This document shows, piece after piece, positions 16,611 through 24,448 of a stretch of DNA of 64,000 nt. The stretch is from Candidatus Thalassarchaeum betae (GTDB lineage: Archaea > Thermoplasmatota > Poseidoniia > Poseidoniales > Thalassarchaeaceae), in assembly GCA_022447095.1 (NCBI GenBank), contig JAKUUP010000002.1, positions 20,062 through 84,061 of the forward strand. The letters are read 5' to 3'. A model generated the notes under the pieces. The model saw only the letters and a program-made list of their open reading frames with translations. It ran no database searches and had not been told where the DNA came from. The stretch's first letter is position 1; the number at the start of each line of letters is the position of its first letter. Made by a program: the position numbers and the translations under genes.

Positions 16611-16781
16611 ATGAGTGGGAGATTCCTGCGTGTGAACTGCCGTGACTGTGGTCACGAAGCAATCATCTTTGACAGGGCGTCGACCTTGATCGCCTGCTCC
16701 ATCTGCGGTGCGACACTAGCTCGCCCAGTCGGAGGCAAGGCGGATTTGTCCGGAAGCACAATTGAAGACGTCCTCAAGTGA
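16611..16781 (+). CDS. rps27e: Ribosomal protein S27e
   Basis: A 56-residue zinc-ribbon protein of the small subunit: MSGRFLRVNCRDCGHEAIIF, then ACSICGATLARPVGGKADL. Both CxxC pairs (CRDC, CSIC) are intact, in contrast to the neighbouring L44e. The ATG lies 13 bases after the L44e stop. The stop is 13 bases before the aIF2-alpha start. Position between L44e and aIF2-alpha is the classic archaeal order. Confidence 0.93.
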   Translation: MSGRFLRVNCRDCGHEAIIFDRASTLIACSICGATLARPVGGKADLSGSTIEDVLK

Positions 16782-16794
16782 AGGGGACGTTACC

Positions 16795-17580
16795 ATGGAC
16801 GGCGCAGACGACTGGCCCGAGGAGGGTGAGTTGCTCATCTGCACAGTCAAGGACGTCCGCGAAAACGGAGCTTACCTCAACCTCGACGGATATGGCGAAC
16901 GTTCCGGCTTCGTCTTCATCGGGGAAGTGGCTGCCGGCTGGGTCAAGAACATCAGATCACACCTCAGAGTGGGTCAGCGGGTCGTGGCCAAGGTAATTCA
17001 AATCAAGAAGGACAGGCAGAGAGTCGAACTCTCCATCAAGTCCGTCTCCGATGAGCGCAGGAGGGACACTCTGCAGGCTTGGAAGAACAAGCAGCGTGCA
17101 GGGCAGATCATGCGCGTCGTAGCCGGGCGAGTCGGGTGGGACGAGGAAAAGACGAGCGCTGTATGCGACGAGATGGAGGAGATCTTCGGTACGCTGTATG
17201 GTGCGCTTGAGGAGTGCACCCTCAGCGAGGATGCTCTGTCCGATGCCGGCTTCACTGGCGATTGGATGAGCGTTGTCATCGAGTTGGCCGTCGAGAACAT
17301 TGTCCCCCCGTTCGTAGAGATCCGTGGCGAGTTCGACATTCAGGTCTGGGGGCCCGAGGGAGTCTATGCGATTCGCGAGGCCCTGCTCGCTGCCGAGGCC
17401 TGCGCAGTAGGTCTCGAGGAGGTTACACTGACGTGTCACTACGACGGGGCTCCGCACTACCGAGTGGATATCCACGCCCCTGACTATCAGGCAGCCGAGT
17501 CTGTCTGGGAGGCGGCGCAGAAAGCGGCTTCGGATATCGTGTCCTCGGTCGATGGTTCAATCAGCGCTGAACGCGTCTGA
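16795..17580 (+). CDS. eif2a: Translation initiation factor aIF2, alpha subunit
   Basis: Part of the aIF2 heterotrimer that delivers initiator tRNA. The 261-residue protein has an N-terminal S1/OB domain (EGELLICTVKDVRENGAYLNL, GFVFIGEVAAGWVKNI, VGQRVVAKVIQIKKDRQRVELSIKSV spread over residues about 10-85). A helical middle domain and a C-terminal alpha/beta domain that binds the gamma subunit follow. ATG 16795 was chosen because it gives the normal N-terminus; an upstream in-frame ATG at 16762 lies inside S27e. Confidence 0.93.
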   Translation: MDGADDWPEEGELLICTVKDVRENGAYLNLDGYGERSGFVFIGEVAAGWVKNIRSHLRVGQRVVAKVIQIKKDRQRVELSIKSVSDERRRDTLQAWKNKQRAGQIMRVVAGRVGWDEEKTSAVCDEMEEIFGTLYGALEECTLSEDALSDAGFTGDWMSVVIELAVENIVPPFVEIRGEFDIQVWGPEGVYAIREALLAAEACAVGLEEVTLTCHYDGAPHYRVDIHAPDYQAAESVWEAAQKAASDIVSSVDGSISAERV

Positions 17581-17643
17581 GTGAGCAGTTCGAGGCACAG
17601 ACTTCATTGACCCTTCCAAATCGAAGCGGGCTTAGGGGATAGG

Positions 17644-17865
17644 ATGGTTCGCACCAAGCTTCAGCGCTGCACCTCCTGTGGCGAGCACGGTCTAGGGGCC
17701 AGATGCAAGGAGTGCGGTGCAGCCATGGTCGCCGTCTCGCCAATGAAGTTCTCACCAGAAGACCCGCAGGGAGCCAGGCGCAGGAAGAGGCTCGATGTGG
17801 GCAGCAAGGAGTGGCTGGAGTCGCTTCCTACCCCGCGCGAGGAAAACGGGGGCGAGGAGGAGTGA
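17644..17865 (+). CDS. nop10: H/ACA RNP protein Nop10
   Basis: Component of the box H/ACA pseudouridylation complex with Cbf5, Gar1 and L7Ae. The 73-residue protein has the zinc ribbon RCTSCGEHGL and RCKECGAAM, then the conserved linker KFSPEDPQGARRRKRL. A short acidic tail is additional. A GGGGAT sequence precedes the ATG. The stop overlaps the GTG start of the PAC2 gene (GTGA), so they are co-translated. Confidence 0.92.
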   Translation: MVRTKLQRCTSCGEHGLGARCKECGAAMVAVSPMKFSPEDPQGARRRKRLDVGSKEWLESLPTPREENGGEEE

Positions 17866-18626
17866 ATCGCACCAAGATACACTGGCTGGTAGGAGATGGG
17901 CTGCCCGAGCACGTCGCGATGATTGAGGCGGTACCCGGGGTCGGCAACGTCGGTAAGTTGATCGTTGACTCGCTGATCGAGAAGCATCCCTCTCGCAGCA
18001 TCGGATGGATTTTGAATCCGGACTTTCCTCCTCACTCGACTCTGGATGAGAATGGCCTAGTCGCGCCACCTCGAATCAACATCAACTCCGTGATGCTACC
18101 CGATGGCAGTACCGTGATCACGATCGGCGGGTCGCTACAGCCCATGACTGCCGTGGGTCAACACGAGATCGCAGAGAGCATCCTCGCGCTCGCGGCAGAA
18201 TCGAATACACCTCGACTACTGGTACTAGCCGGCCTCGCTGCAGGAACCGATGACAAGGGCATCCACGTCATCTGCGCCGACCCCAAAGTCAGAAAGGAGA
18301 TGGAGGCTGACGACATCCCCGTTAGCCGGGAGCATCCAGAGGCTGGTATGATAGGCGTCGCCGGCCTTATTCTAGCGCTCTCTCCTCTCCATGGAGTGTC
18401 CGCCATAGGACTCGTCGCAGAGACACTCGGTGCCAGTACAGATGTGCTCGCCGCAGACCGGCTGGCATCTTGGATCGAAGCCGGACTCGACCTGCCTCTG
18501 AGTCTCGATCTGGATTCCACCGAGGAGACTGCGAGGAAGTTAATGGCAACCATGGAAGTCAGCGGCTCCATCGAAGAAACCCTGGGGGCGGAAGAGTCGG
18601 AAGGTTCCAGCGACTTCTACGTCTGA
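17862..18626 (+). CDS. PAC2-family protein (proteasome assembly chaperone-like)
   Basis: 254 residues. PAC2-type alpha/beta fold: VPGVGNVGKLIVDSLI near the start, HPDFPPHSTL-like NPDFPPHSTL, a GSLQPMTAVGQHEIAESIL segment, LLVLAGLAAGT and GMIGVAGLILALSPLHGVSAIGLVAETLG. In archaea this family (PbaA/PbaB-related) sits beside Nop10 and aIF2-alpha and is linked to proteasome assembly. GTG start at 17862 overlaps the Nop10 stop and removes a 53-codon extension that would lie in Nop10. Function assigned by family and context. Confidence 0.82.
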   Translation: MNRTKIHWLVGDGLPEHVAMIEAVPGVGNVGKLIVDSLIEKHPSRSIGWILNPDFPPHSTLDENGLVAPPRININSVMLPDGSTVITIGGSLQPMTAVGQHEIAESILALAAESNTPRLLVLAGLAAGTDDKGIHVICADPKVRKEMEADDIPVSREHPEAGMIGVAGLILALSPLHGVSAIGLVAETLGASTDVLAADRLASWIEAGLDLPLSLDLDSTEETARKLMATMEVSGSIEETLGAEESEGSSDFYV

Positions 18627-18657
18627 ATCCACGATGACAGTACTCTAAGTAATGGAA

Positions 18658-18667
18658 TTATATTTTA
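18658..18667 (+). promoter_or_regulatory. Archaeal TATA box of the phosphodiesterase lipoprotein gene
   Basis: TTATATTTTA is the strongest A/T island in the region. It is centred about 29 bases before the ATG at 18691, the spacing expected of an archaeal promoter whose transcript starts at or next to the start codon. This supports the 18691 start and a leaderless or near-leaderless mRNA. Confidence 0.6.
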
Positions 18668-18690
18668 CGTTCCTCGACTACCGGTTGGAT

Positions 18691-20415
18691 ATGCGAAGCC
18701 TGAGTTATCTCGTCGTGCTGCTCCTTCTCTCCGGCTCTCTGGCCGGTTGCACATCGTCCCCGTATGACACCGAAACCGCGCCCGGATGCACCTATCCGGA
18801 TGCGCTCAATTTCAACGAGTCGGCCGTAACTGACGACGGCTCCTGCGAATACCCCGAACCGCCCGAGGAGACCCCAGGGTGCACGTACGAGGGGGCCACC
18901 AACTACGACGAGGCGGCCACGGTCGACGACGGCTCCTGCGAATACCCTCCCGACCCAGTCCCGGGTTGCACGGATACTTCTGCCCTGAACTTCAATGCGA
19001 CAGCCGACACCGATGATGGCTCCTGCAGGCACATCCAGCCCCATGTCCTGATGGTGCTTCTAGACGGCTGGAGGCCAGATGTCATCGCTGCAGCACACAC
19101 CCCGACCCTCGACATGATGATGCAAGACAGCGCCTACTCGATGGAAGCAAGGGTAGAGGACACGGCCATCAGCGGGTCGGGCCACTCCAGCTTCCTGACT
19201 GGTGTCCACAGGGACAAGCACAACGTGCATGGCAACAGCTTCGGTGATGCGAACTATCAGGAATACCCCTACTGGTTCAACCTCCTGAAATACGAACGAC
19301 CGGAGATGCACACGGCAGCGTACCACAACTGGCTCCCGATGGCCAATACTGCTCTCGATTTCTCGGTGTGCGGGTACTGTGTGGATATGTACGTCACGGG
19401 GAGCGACAATTCGATCGCAACACAACTCGCCACTGACCTTGCTAACCAGCAGATGGACGCGGTGACGATAGTCATCGACGCCCCGGACGCAGCAGGACAT
19501 GGCTACGGCTTCCATCCTTCGATTCCCCAGTATGTCGCTGCCATGAACCAAAGTGATGCATGGCTTGGCATGATAATGGATGCGATATTCGCTCGGACCA
19601 ACTACGCCGAGGAGGACTGGATGGTGATCATCTCCTCAGATCACGCTGGTTCCGGATATGGTCATGGGTACAACATCCCCGAGCATCGAAAGGTCCCGTT
19701 GATCATCTGGGGTGCCGAGTCCCTAGGCCCAATTTGGCCAGCCCCCGACTCGGTTGACATCGTGCCCACGGCACTGCACCACCTGGGGGTGGAGGTGAGG
19801 GCCGAGTGGGGTCTGGACGGACGAGCGGTCAGCTTTGAGCCGACAGGGCCGCCGGATGCCGAACTTGGGGTCAATCTGGTATTCAACGGAGATGCGGAGC
19901 TAGAGCGTGGCTACTGGCCGAGTGACCAAGATGCGTCAATCCCGGGATGGACGGACAACGGCACACTCACCACTTGGATATACGGTGCACCGACATACAT
20001 ACTGATGGATGATCCAGGGCCTTCCGATAGGGGATTGAACTACTTCGGCGGTGGATCCGGTGGCGACTCATCTATGCACCAAGACATCGACCTGAGTGCG
20101 ATCCAATCCGACATTCAGAGCAGGAGTATCACCTATTCCCTGACAGCCTTCATTGGTGGTTATTCAACCCAGGACGACTGTATGGAGATACTCGTAGAGT
20201 TCTTCGATTCCTCGGGAAACCTCCTCCTCTCGGGCGGAATCGGGCCCCTATACGCTGAAGACAGGAACAACACGACTGGAATATACCTCCGAGGAGAAAT
20301 CGGCGAAGTCCCTCCGTCCTCGGCTTATGTGCGAGTCACCCTCAACGCCTACTTGTCTTACGGGTACAATGATGCGTACGCTGACAACGTCTCACTGATC
20401 CTATCAACTCAATGA
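18691..20415 (+). CDS. Alkaline-phosphatase-superfamily lipoprotein with DDGSC repeats
   Basis: 574 residues. A lipoprotein signal ends in a lipobox (LSGSLAGC), so it is probably lipid-anchored outside the cell. Three repeats of about 30-40 residues follow, each of the form GCTxxxAxNFNxxAxxDDGSC. Then comes a type I phosphodiesterase/nucleotide pyrophosphatase domain: MVLLDGWRPDV (metal Asp), AISGSGHSSFLTG (nucleophile region), VIDAPDAAGHGYG, SSDHAGSGYGHG (metal Asp/His) and PEHRKVPLIIWG. The last 190 residues look like a jelly-roll carbohydrate-binding module (NLVFNGDAELERGYW). Start at ATG 18691 fits the signal peptide and the upstream TATA box. A role in scavenging phosphate from extracellular phosphodiesters is inferred. 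Confidence 0.8.
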   Translation: MRSLSYLVVLLLLSGSLAGCTSSPYDTETAPGCTYPDALNFNESAVTDDGSCEYPEPPEETPGCTYEGATNYDEAATVDDGSCEYPPDPVPGCTDTSALNFNATADTDDGSCRHIQPHVLMVLLDGWRPDVIAAAHTPTLDMMMQDSAYSMEARVEDTAISGSGHSSFLTGVHRDKHNVHGNSFGDANYQEYPYWFNLLKYERPEMHTAAYHNWLPMANTALDFSVCGYCVDMYVTGSDNSIATQLATDLANQQMDAVTIVIDAPDAAGHGYGFHPSIPQYVAAMNQSDAWLGMIMDAIFARTNYAEEDWMVIISSDHAGSGYGHGYNIPEHRKVPLIIWGAESLGPIWPAPDSVDIVPTALHHLGVEVRAEWGLDGRAVSFEPTGPPDAELGVNLVFNGDAELERGYWPSDQDASIPGWTDNGTLTTWIYGAPTYILMDDPGPSDRGLNYFGGGSGGDSSMHQDIDLSAIQSDIQSRSITYSLTAFIGGYSTQDDCMEILVEFFDSSGNLLLSGGIGPLYAEDRNNTTGIYLRGEIGEVPPSSAYVRVTLNAYLSYGYNDAYADNVSLILSTQ

Positions 20416-20443
20416 TCGGGACCGGGGATCAAATCCTCGCGAG

Positions 20444-20644
20444 TCAACCGCCCGATGAAACCACGATGAGTTCCAACCGTAAGTCGGACTCGATACGAGA
20501 AGTGTGGGGAACTATCGTATCACCATGCACTGCAAGAACAGTAGATGATGGAATTCCAAGCCGCTCAAGCACCTCGGAGATGGTGAGCGGGCCCTCCGAC
20601 TCTACCGATAGGACCTCCCCGTCGTGCTCCACCTCGACCTCCAT
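20444..20644 (-). CDS. Ubiquitin-like MoaD/ThiS/SAMP-type protein
   Basis: 66 residues with a beta-grasp pattern (MEVEVEHDGEVLSVES, LTISEVLERLGIPSSTVLAV, then LRLELIVVSSGG). It ends in Gly-Gly, the tail activated by E1-like enzymes for sulfur transfer (MoaD, ThiS) or for protein conjugation (archaeal SAMPs, Urm1). No moaE, thiF or JAMM gene is adjacent, so the sequence alone does not choose between roles. It is convergent with the lipoprotein gene and divergent from tRNA-Ser, with which it shares a 55-base promoter region. Confidence 0.8.
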   Translation of the reverse strand: MEVEVEHDGEVLSVESEGPLTISEVLERLGIPSSTVLAVHGDTIVPHTSRIESDLRLELIVVSSGG

Positions 20645-20699
20645 GGGGCTGGGAGACCCTAGTCAGACTTATCTCTAATTCGCAGGTGGCCGAAGCGCT

Positions 20700-20785
20700 G
20701 CCGAGATCGCATAGCCCGGTATTGCGGTGGATTCGAAATCCACTGTCCATTGGACGCGGGGGTTCAAATCCCTCTCTCGGCGCCA
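20700..20785 (+). tRNA. tRNA-Ser(CGA)
   Basis: Cloverleaf read by eye. Acceptor GCCGAGA (20700-20706) pairs perfectly with TCTCGGC (20775-20781). Discriminator G is followed by an encoded CCA. The D arm is GCAT...TTGC with GG in the loop. Anticodon stem GTGGA/TCCAC frames loop TTCGAAA, giving anticodon CGA. The long variable arm GTCC-ATT-GGAC is typical of serine, and the T loop is TTCAAAT. No intron is seen. A TATA-like TTATCTCTAA lies at about 20669. Confidence 0.93.
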
Positions 20786-20786
20786 T

Positions 20787-22628
20787 TCAGAAGTCGGGTA
20801 CTTCCGATGCTTCGCGCAGGAGTACGAGTCGCCCGCCGGGGCCTATCCGGACCTGCGGCTGACCGTTGAACTCGCCGATCTCGCCGTTGAGTATAGCTAT
20901 CTCGTCGCCTCGCGAAACGCCCGCTGCAGCGATCGGGATGAACTGCTTGAACGCGACCACGCCTGCAGAGCCAGTCTGGTCAACGATGGTGATTGACCAC
21001 CTCGTGACGCCGGCACCGTCAGGGAAGGCATTGATCGACCATACCCTGCCGATGGCGTTCACCTTGGTCTCGACGTCGACGATGGGTGCCGAGTCGGAGT
21101 CTTCTGCTATCTCCACCGATGACTTGGCGTCGAGGTCGAGGACCACTTCGCCGCGCCAGACCGACGCCATCGCGTTGTCGATCCTGACTCGGCTGCCGTC
21201 GCGTATCGAGCGCGTCACATCCGTGGGGCTGCCGTAGCGTGACGGTTTGACCTTGGCGCGGTCGTAGCCCTCCTGCAGTGTGAACGAGAGGTCGACGGTG
21301 CCATCGGCAGCCAGATTCGGACCGCGGAGTCCCGAGACCTCTCCGACCACATTGACGCGGGTCACTATCTCGCCCAGAGGGGTCACCGGCCATCTGTGCC
21401 CGAAGCGGTCTATGCTGCGCTCCAGCGGCAGTTCGAGTTCGTGCTCGCTGCCCTCGCACACCCCTCTGAGATCACATCGGATGCATCGTGCTCTCGGGTC
21501 GGGGTCGACAGGCTTTGCAGAGGGTATGCCGCCTTCGTCAAAGTAGCGCAATGGGGCAGGCTCAGGGGGGCACTCGTCTATCGATGGGTCGCGCGAGTGT
21601 ATTTTCAGATAGAGTTCCGACAGCTCCTCAGTGAGGCCTTCCAACTCCTCCGCACTTGGCCGGGGGACGTCCTTGACCGTACCTGGTCCCAGATACCAGA
21701 TCTCCAGCGCCTCGACTTCGTCGGCGTGACCGTGGGTCTCCCACCACAGCCAGCCGTAGAGGCGGAGTTGCTCTATGTAGCCACCTGAGCGGTCGCCCTT
21801 TCCTATCGAGGCCTTGAGGTCGATTATCCGGATCTTCCCGGTCCAGTCGTACACCATGTCGTATTCGCCTTGGAACCACTCGTCGGGATGTGATGTGGTC
21901 AGTTTGAACTGCCCAGCATCCGGGTCGACGAACCACGGGCGTGCGACTTCCCAAGCCTCACACCATGTGATCTCTCCAGAATCGTGGGCGGCAGGATGGA
22001 CCTCGTTCCAGACTCGCGGGAACCCGTCTGGGGCTGGCCAGTCGCCTCTCGAGCCGCCTTTGCGCCAATCGGCTAGGCCGGGCCCCCCGCCCGCCTCAAT
22101 ACACGCCTGCACCTGGTCGAGATGGAGCCGTAGGCCGGCTCTGGTCATCGCGAGTCCTTCATCGGGGTCTGCGGCGTCGGCCGAGCCGACTCGGTTGGGA
22201 ATGGACTCCCAGTCGAGCACAGCAGCCTCCCAGCAGGCCTCAAAGTGGACATCGGCCCTCGCCATCGCCCACGCCTCGAGTGAAACGCGGTCAGTGGGCC
22301 ACTCGTCCTCGGACAGTTCGACCAGTGTCGGAGCGGGCCATGCCAACGGGTTGTCGTAGGCTGGCGAGCCGTCTTCCATCAAGGGGGAGGTCATCTCATC
22401 GGCGGCATCGGCGGCGACCAGCACGGGGGTGTCCCTGAGCACTCGGCAGATGCACTCCTCTACTGCGTTGCCACGTATGATCTGCGGAGGGAGGGTGCCC
22501 TTCAGGCGCTCCATGTAGGTGTAGTACCAGAGTCTGTTGCAGGACTTCCAGAGGATGACCTGGGAGGCGGAAAGCCTGCGGTAGGGGTTCACCCCCGCAC
22601 TCTCAGGATCGCCTCTTCTGACCGGCAC
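20787..22628 (-). CDS. Fe-S PD-(D/E)XK nuclease with C-terminal OB-like domains
   Basis: 613 residues. A RecB/Cas4-like nuclease core is visible: LSASQVILWKSCNRLWYY near the start, Asp257 in QGEYDMVY, Asp270 and Lys272 in IIDLKAS, and QLRLYGW (motif QxxxY, 287-291). Cys30 with Cys382, Cys385 and Cys391 (CIRCDLRGVC) gives the four-cysteine cluster pattern of Cas4/AddB/Dna2. After residue about 415 are two beta-rich units (EIVTRVNVVGEVSGL... and ETKVNAIGRVWSINAF...) resembling OB folds. No helicase motifs are present. It likely acts on DNA ends in repair or replication; no cas genes are nearby. GTG start at 22628; a GTG at 22592 is also possible. Confidence 0.75.
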   Translation of the reverse strand: MPVRRGDPESAGVNPYRRLSASQVILWKSCNRLWYYTYMERLKGTLPPQIIRGNAVEECICRVLRDTPVLVAADAADEMTSPLMEDGSPAYDNPLAWPAPTLVELSEDEWPTDRVSLEAWAMARADVHFEACWEAAVLDWESIPNRVGSADAADPDEGLAMTRAGLRLHLDQVQACIEAGGGPGLADWRKGGSRGDWPAPDGFPRVWNEVHPAAHDSGEITWCEAWEVARPWFVDPDAGQFKLTTSHPDEWFQGEYDMVYDWTGKIRIIDLKASIGKGDRSGGYIEQLRLYGWLWWETHGHADEVEALEIWYLGPGTVKDVPRPSAEELEGLTEELSELYLKIHSRDPSIDECPPEPAPLRYFDEGGIPSAKPVDPDPRARCIRCDLRGVCEGSEHELELPLERSIDRFGHRWPVTPLGEIVTRVNVVGEVSGLRGPNLAADGTVDLSFTLQEGYDRAKVKPSRYGSPTDVTRSIRDGSRVRIDNAMASVWRGEVVLDLDAKSSVEIAEDSDSAPIVDVETKVNAIGRVWSINAFPDGAGVTRWSITIVDQTGSAGVVAFKQFIPIAAAGVSRGDEIAILNGEIGEFNGQPQVRIGPGGRLVLLREASEVPDF

Positions 22629-22676
22629 GGAGAGGTAACGAAAGTCGAGGCTCTATGAACCCAACGAGAATGTTCC

Positions 22677-23822
22677 TTACACGCCCTTCTCGTTCAGCCA
22701 CACGACAGTGACTTCCATCCTCTCGAATGTAGGTGTCACCTCAATCATCGCCACCGGCGCATCGATGTCTTCTGCAATAGTCTCCGCTACCACTAGGGGA
22801 ATCTCGATTCGTCCGTTCTCGGCATCCCAGAGCATGAATCTACGCGGCAGGTCGGTCTGCTCGGTAATCTCATCGATCCAAGCGGCCTGATCCGCCTCAG
22901 AGGAGTAGATTGCCCCAAACATCAGAGTCGCGTCCTCTGTCAGCGTCTCGTGCGGGGCGATGGTCGCCTCCCCCCTCCTGAGGAATCGTCGGCGAAGCTG
23001 TCCGGCGTCCTTGTAGACGGCGGTGCAGAACTTGAGGTGGTACCCGTATGGTTCGCGCGTTCGGCCGTCTAGAGGGTCATCCTCGCCACGCTCTGCGGCC
23101 ATGGTCCTGTCACGCATCGCCAAAGCCAGTTCTGCGGAACCGGCGGCACCGGCGGTGATCTCGGTAGAGAGGTTGAATCCTCGCAACTCCATGTTGTCGA
23201 TGTTGCCGACGGTGATCTCGAGCTCGTTCAGATTGAGGAACGAGATGTCGAAGTCGCGGAGCGTCTCGAGCAATTCGAACAGTTCTGACTCCTTGTCCGG
23301 TTCGCATGGAAGCTCGACTCCGGTGAATATTCCCGCAGCCGAGCAGGCTGTGATGGTCTCGCGGTACTGTTCCGCTTCGAGGTCTAGGAAGTGGAAGCGG
23401 ATCTCGTCGAGTCCTGCCTCGGCGAACTCGTAGGCCAACTCGGGTCGGAACGGGATGCTAGTGTACATGTGCAAGTGGAATCCAGTGCCGAACTCGGCCT
23501 TCAGCCTCCTGATCCCCTCCAGAGTGCGCTCGCGGGCCATCAGCGGGTCGCCGCCGGTGATTCCGGCACCCGTTGCGCGCATCGCCCGAGCCTCCTCGAT
23601 GACCTCGTCGAAGTCATCGCATTGGCGCTCGTTGGCGAACATGTGGTCGATGTCGCGGCGTGTCTCAGACAGAGGACAGTAGTCGCATCGCCAATGGCAG
23701 TTCCCGGTGACGAAAAGCACCAACTTGCTGCCCATCTGGCACTGGATACAGCCTTCGGCGTCGGCCTCCTCTGGTGGTTCGTGCAGGTCGGGGGCCTGCG
23801 GTAACCTGAGGCTGGTGCTCAT
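22677..23822 (-). CDS. Radical SAM protein of unknown substrate
   Basis: 381 residues. The radical SAM cluster ligands are Cys42, Cys46 and Cys49 in NCHWRCDYCP, followed by a GGDP motif (GAGITGGDPLMA) that binds SAM. An additional CIQC pair lies just upstream (residues 25-28) and could bind metal with another Cys. The C-terminal 130 residues lack a recognisable auxiliary cluster domain. Its ATG overlaps the pdxT stop (ATGA), so the two are probably co-expressed. The substrate cannot be told from sequence. Confidence 0.75.
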   Translation of the reverse strand: MSTSLRLPQAPDLHEPPEEADAEGCIQCQMGSKLVLFVTGNCHWRCDYCPLSETRRDIDHMFANERQCDDFDEVIEEARAMRATGAGITGGDPLMARERTLEGIRRLKAEFGTGFHLHMYTSIPFRPELAYEFAEAGLDEIRFHFLDLEAEQYRETITACSAAGIFTGVELPCEPDKESELFELLETLRDFDISFLNLNELEITVGNIDNMELRGFNLSTEITAGAAGSAELALAMRDRTMAAERGEDDPLDGRTREPYGYHLKFCTAVYKDAGQLRRRFLRRGEATIAPHETLTEDATLMFGAIYSSEADQAAWIDEITEQTDLPRRFMLWDAENGRIEIPLVVAETIAEDIDAPVAMIEVTPTFERMEVTVVWLNEKGV

Positions 23823-24424
23823 GCTCTGCTCCTCGCCGCTGCCGTCTCCAGCAGCCAGCGGTGGAAGCCGATGTCGGCCGACAGTTCAGGATGGAATGTC
23901 AGGGCGAGTCTGTTCCCAGTCCTGATTCCAACAATCTCGTCTCCGTTGCGCGCGGACACCTCAGAGGTCTCGCCGTGTGCTGCGAACCTCGGAGCCCGGA
24001 TGAACACGCCCGGGAAGTCGCGCCCGAGCAATGAGGTCTTGAGGGTGGCCTGGAACGAGTCGGCCTGGCTGCCGTACGCGTTGCGGTCGATATCAGCATC
24101 GACCAGAGGCGCGCCGCCGTCCTGCGGGTCGGCTAGGAGTATCGCACCCGCACAGGTCCCCAAGACCGGTCGAGAGTCGTCAGAGCGTATCCACTCAAAG
24201 AGAGCCGGGAGGAGCTGTGATGCCGCGTCGTTTCCGGTGAGTCGCATCGTGGTGGACTCCCCTCCGGGCATTACGATGGCGTGAGGGTCTGCGGCGGCTA
24301 GATCAGATGCCTTGCGCAGCTCGTGTATCTCGACTTCGATTCCGGACTCATCAGCCGCTCTGCGCAGCGCAGCGATGTGGACGTGTCGAGCCCCCTGCAG
24401 CATGACTAGGCCTATGCGAAGCAC
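23819..24424 (-). CDS. pdxT: PLP synthase glutaminase subunit PdxT
   Basis: Glutamine amidotransferase that supplies ammonia to PdxS for pyridoxal-5'-phosphate synthesis. About 201 residues: IGLVMLQGARHVHIAALRRA at the start, MPGGESTTM, nucleophile Cys in LGTCAGAILLA, and the His/Glu of the triad in TFHPELS. GTG at 24424 was preferred because the family starts with [VM]xIGVLxLQG; a longer reading would enter the divergent serC gene. PdxS is not in the window. Confidence 0.9.
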   Translation of the reverse strand: MLRIGLVMLQGARHVHIAALRRAADESGIEVEIHELRKASDLAAADPHAIVMPGGESTTMRLTGNDAASQLLPALFEWIRSDDSRPVLGTCAGAILLADPQDGGAPLVDADIDRNAYGSQADSFQATLKTSLLGRDFPGVFIRAPRFAAHGETSEVSARNGDEIVGIRTGNRLALTFHPELSADIGFHRWLLETAAARSRA

Positions 24425-24448
24425 GTCTACCCGTCCGGCCACCCGAAA

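Noticed and set aside
20680..20699. tRNA-like text GGTGGCCGAAGCGCTG before tRNA-Ser
   Set aside because: It resembles the D-arm of some Ser/Leu tRNAs, but a complete tRNA-Ser with a perfect 7-bp acceptor stem starts at 20700. The upstream text has no partner and is likely 5' leader.
20700..20785. tRNA genes as integration (att) sites for a mobile element
   Set aside because: Neither tRNA is followed by an integrase, a repeated 3' tRNA segment or a change in gene style.
20787..22628. Nuclease as a CRISPR Cas4
   Set aside because: No cas1, cas2 or repeat array is in the window, and the protein is three times longer than Cas4 with extra C-terminal domains.
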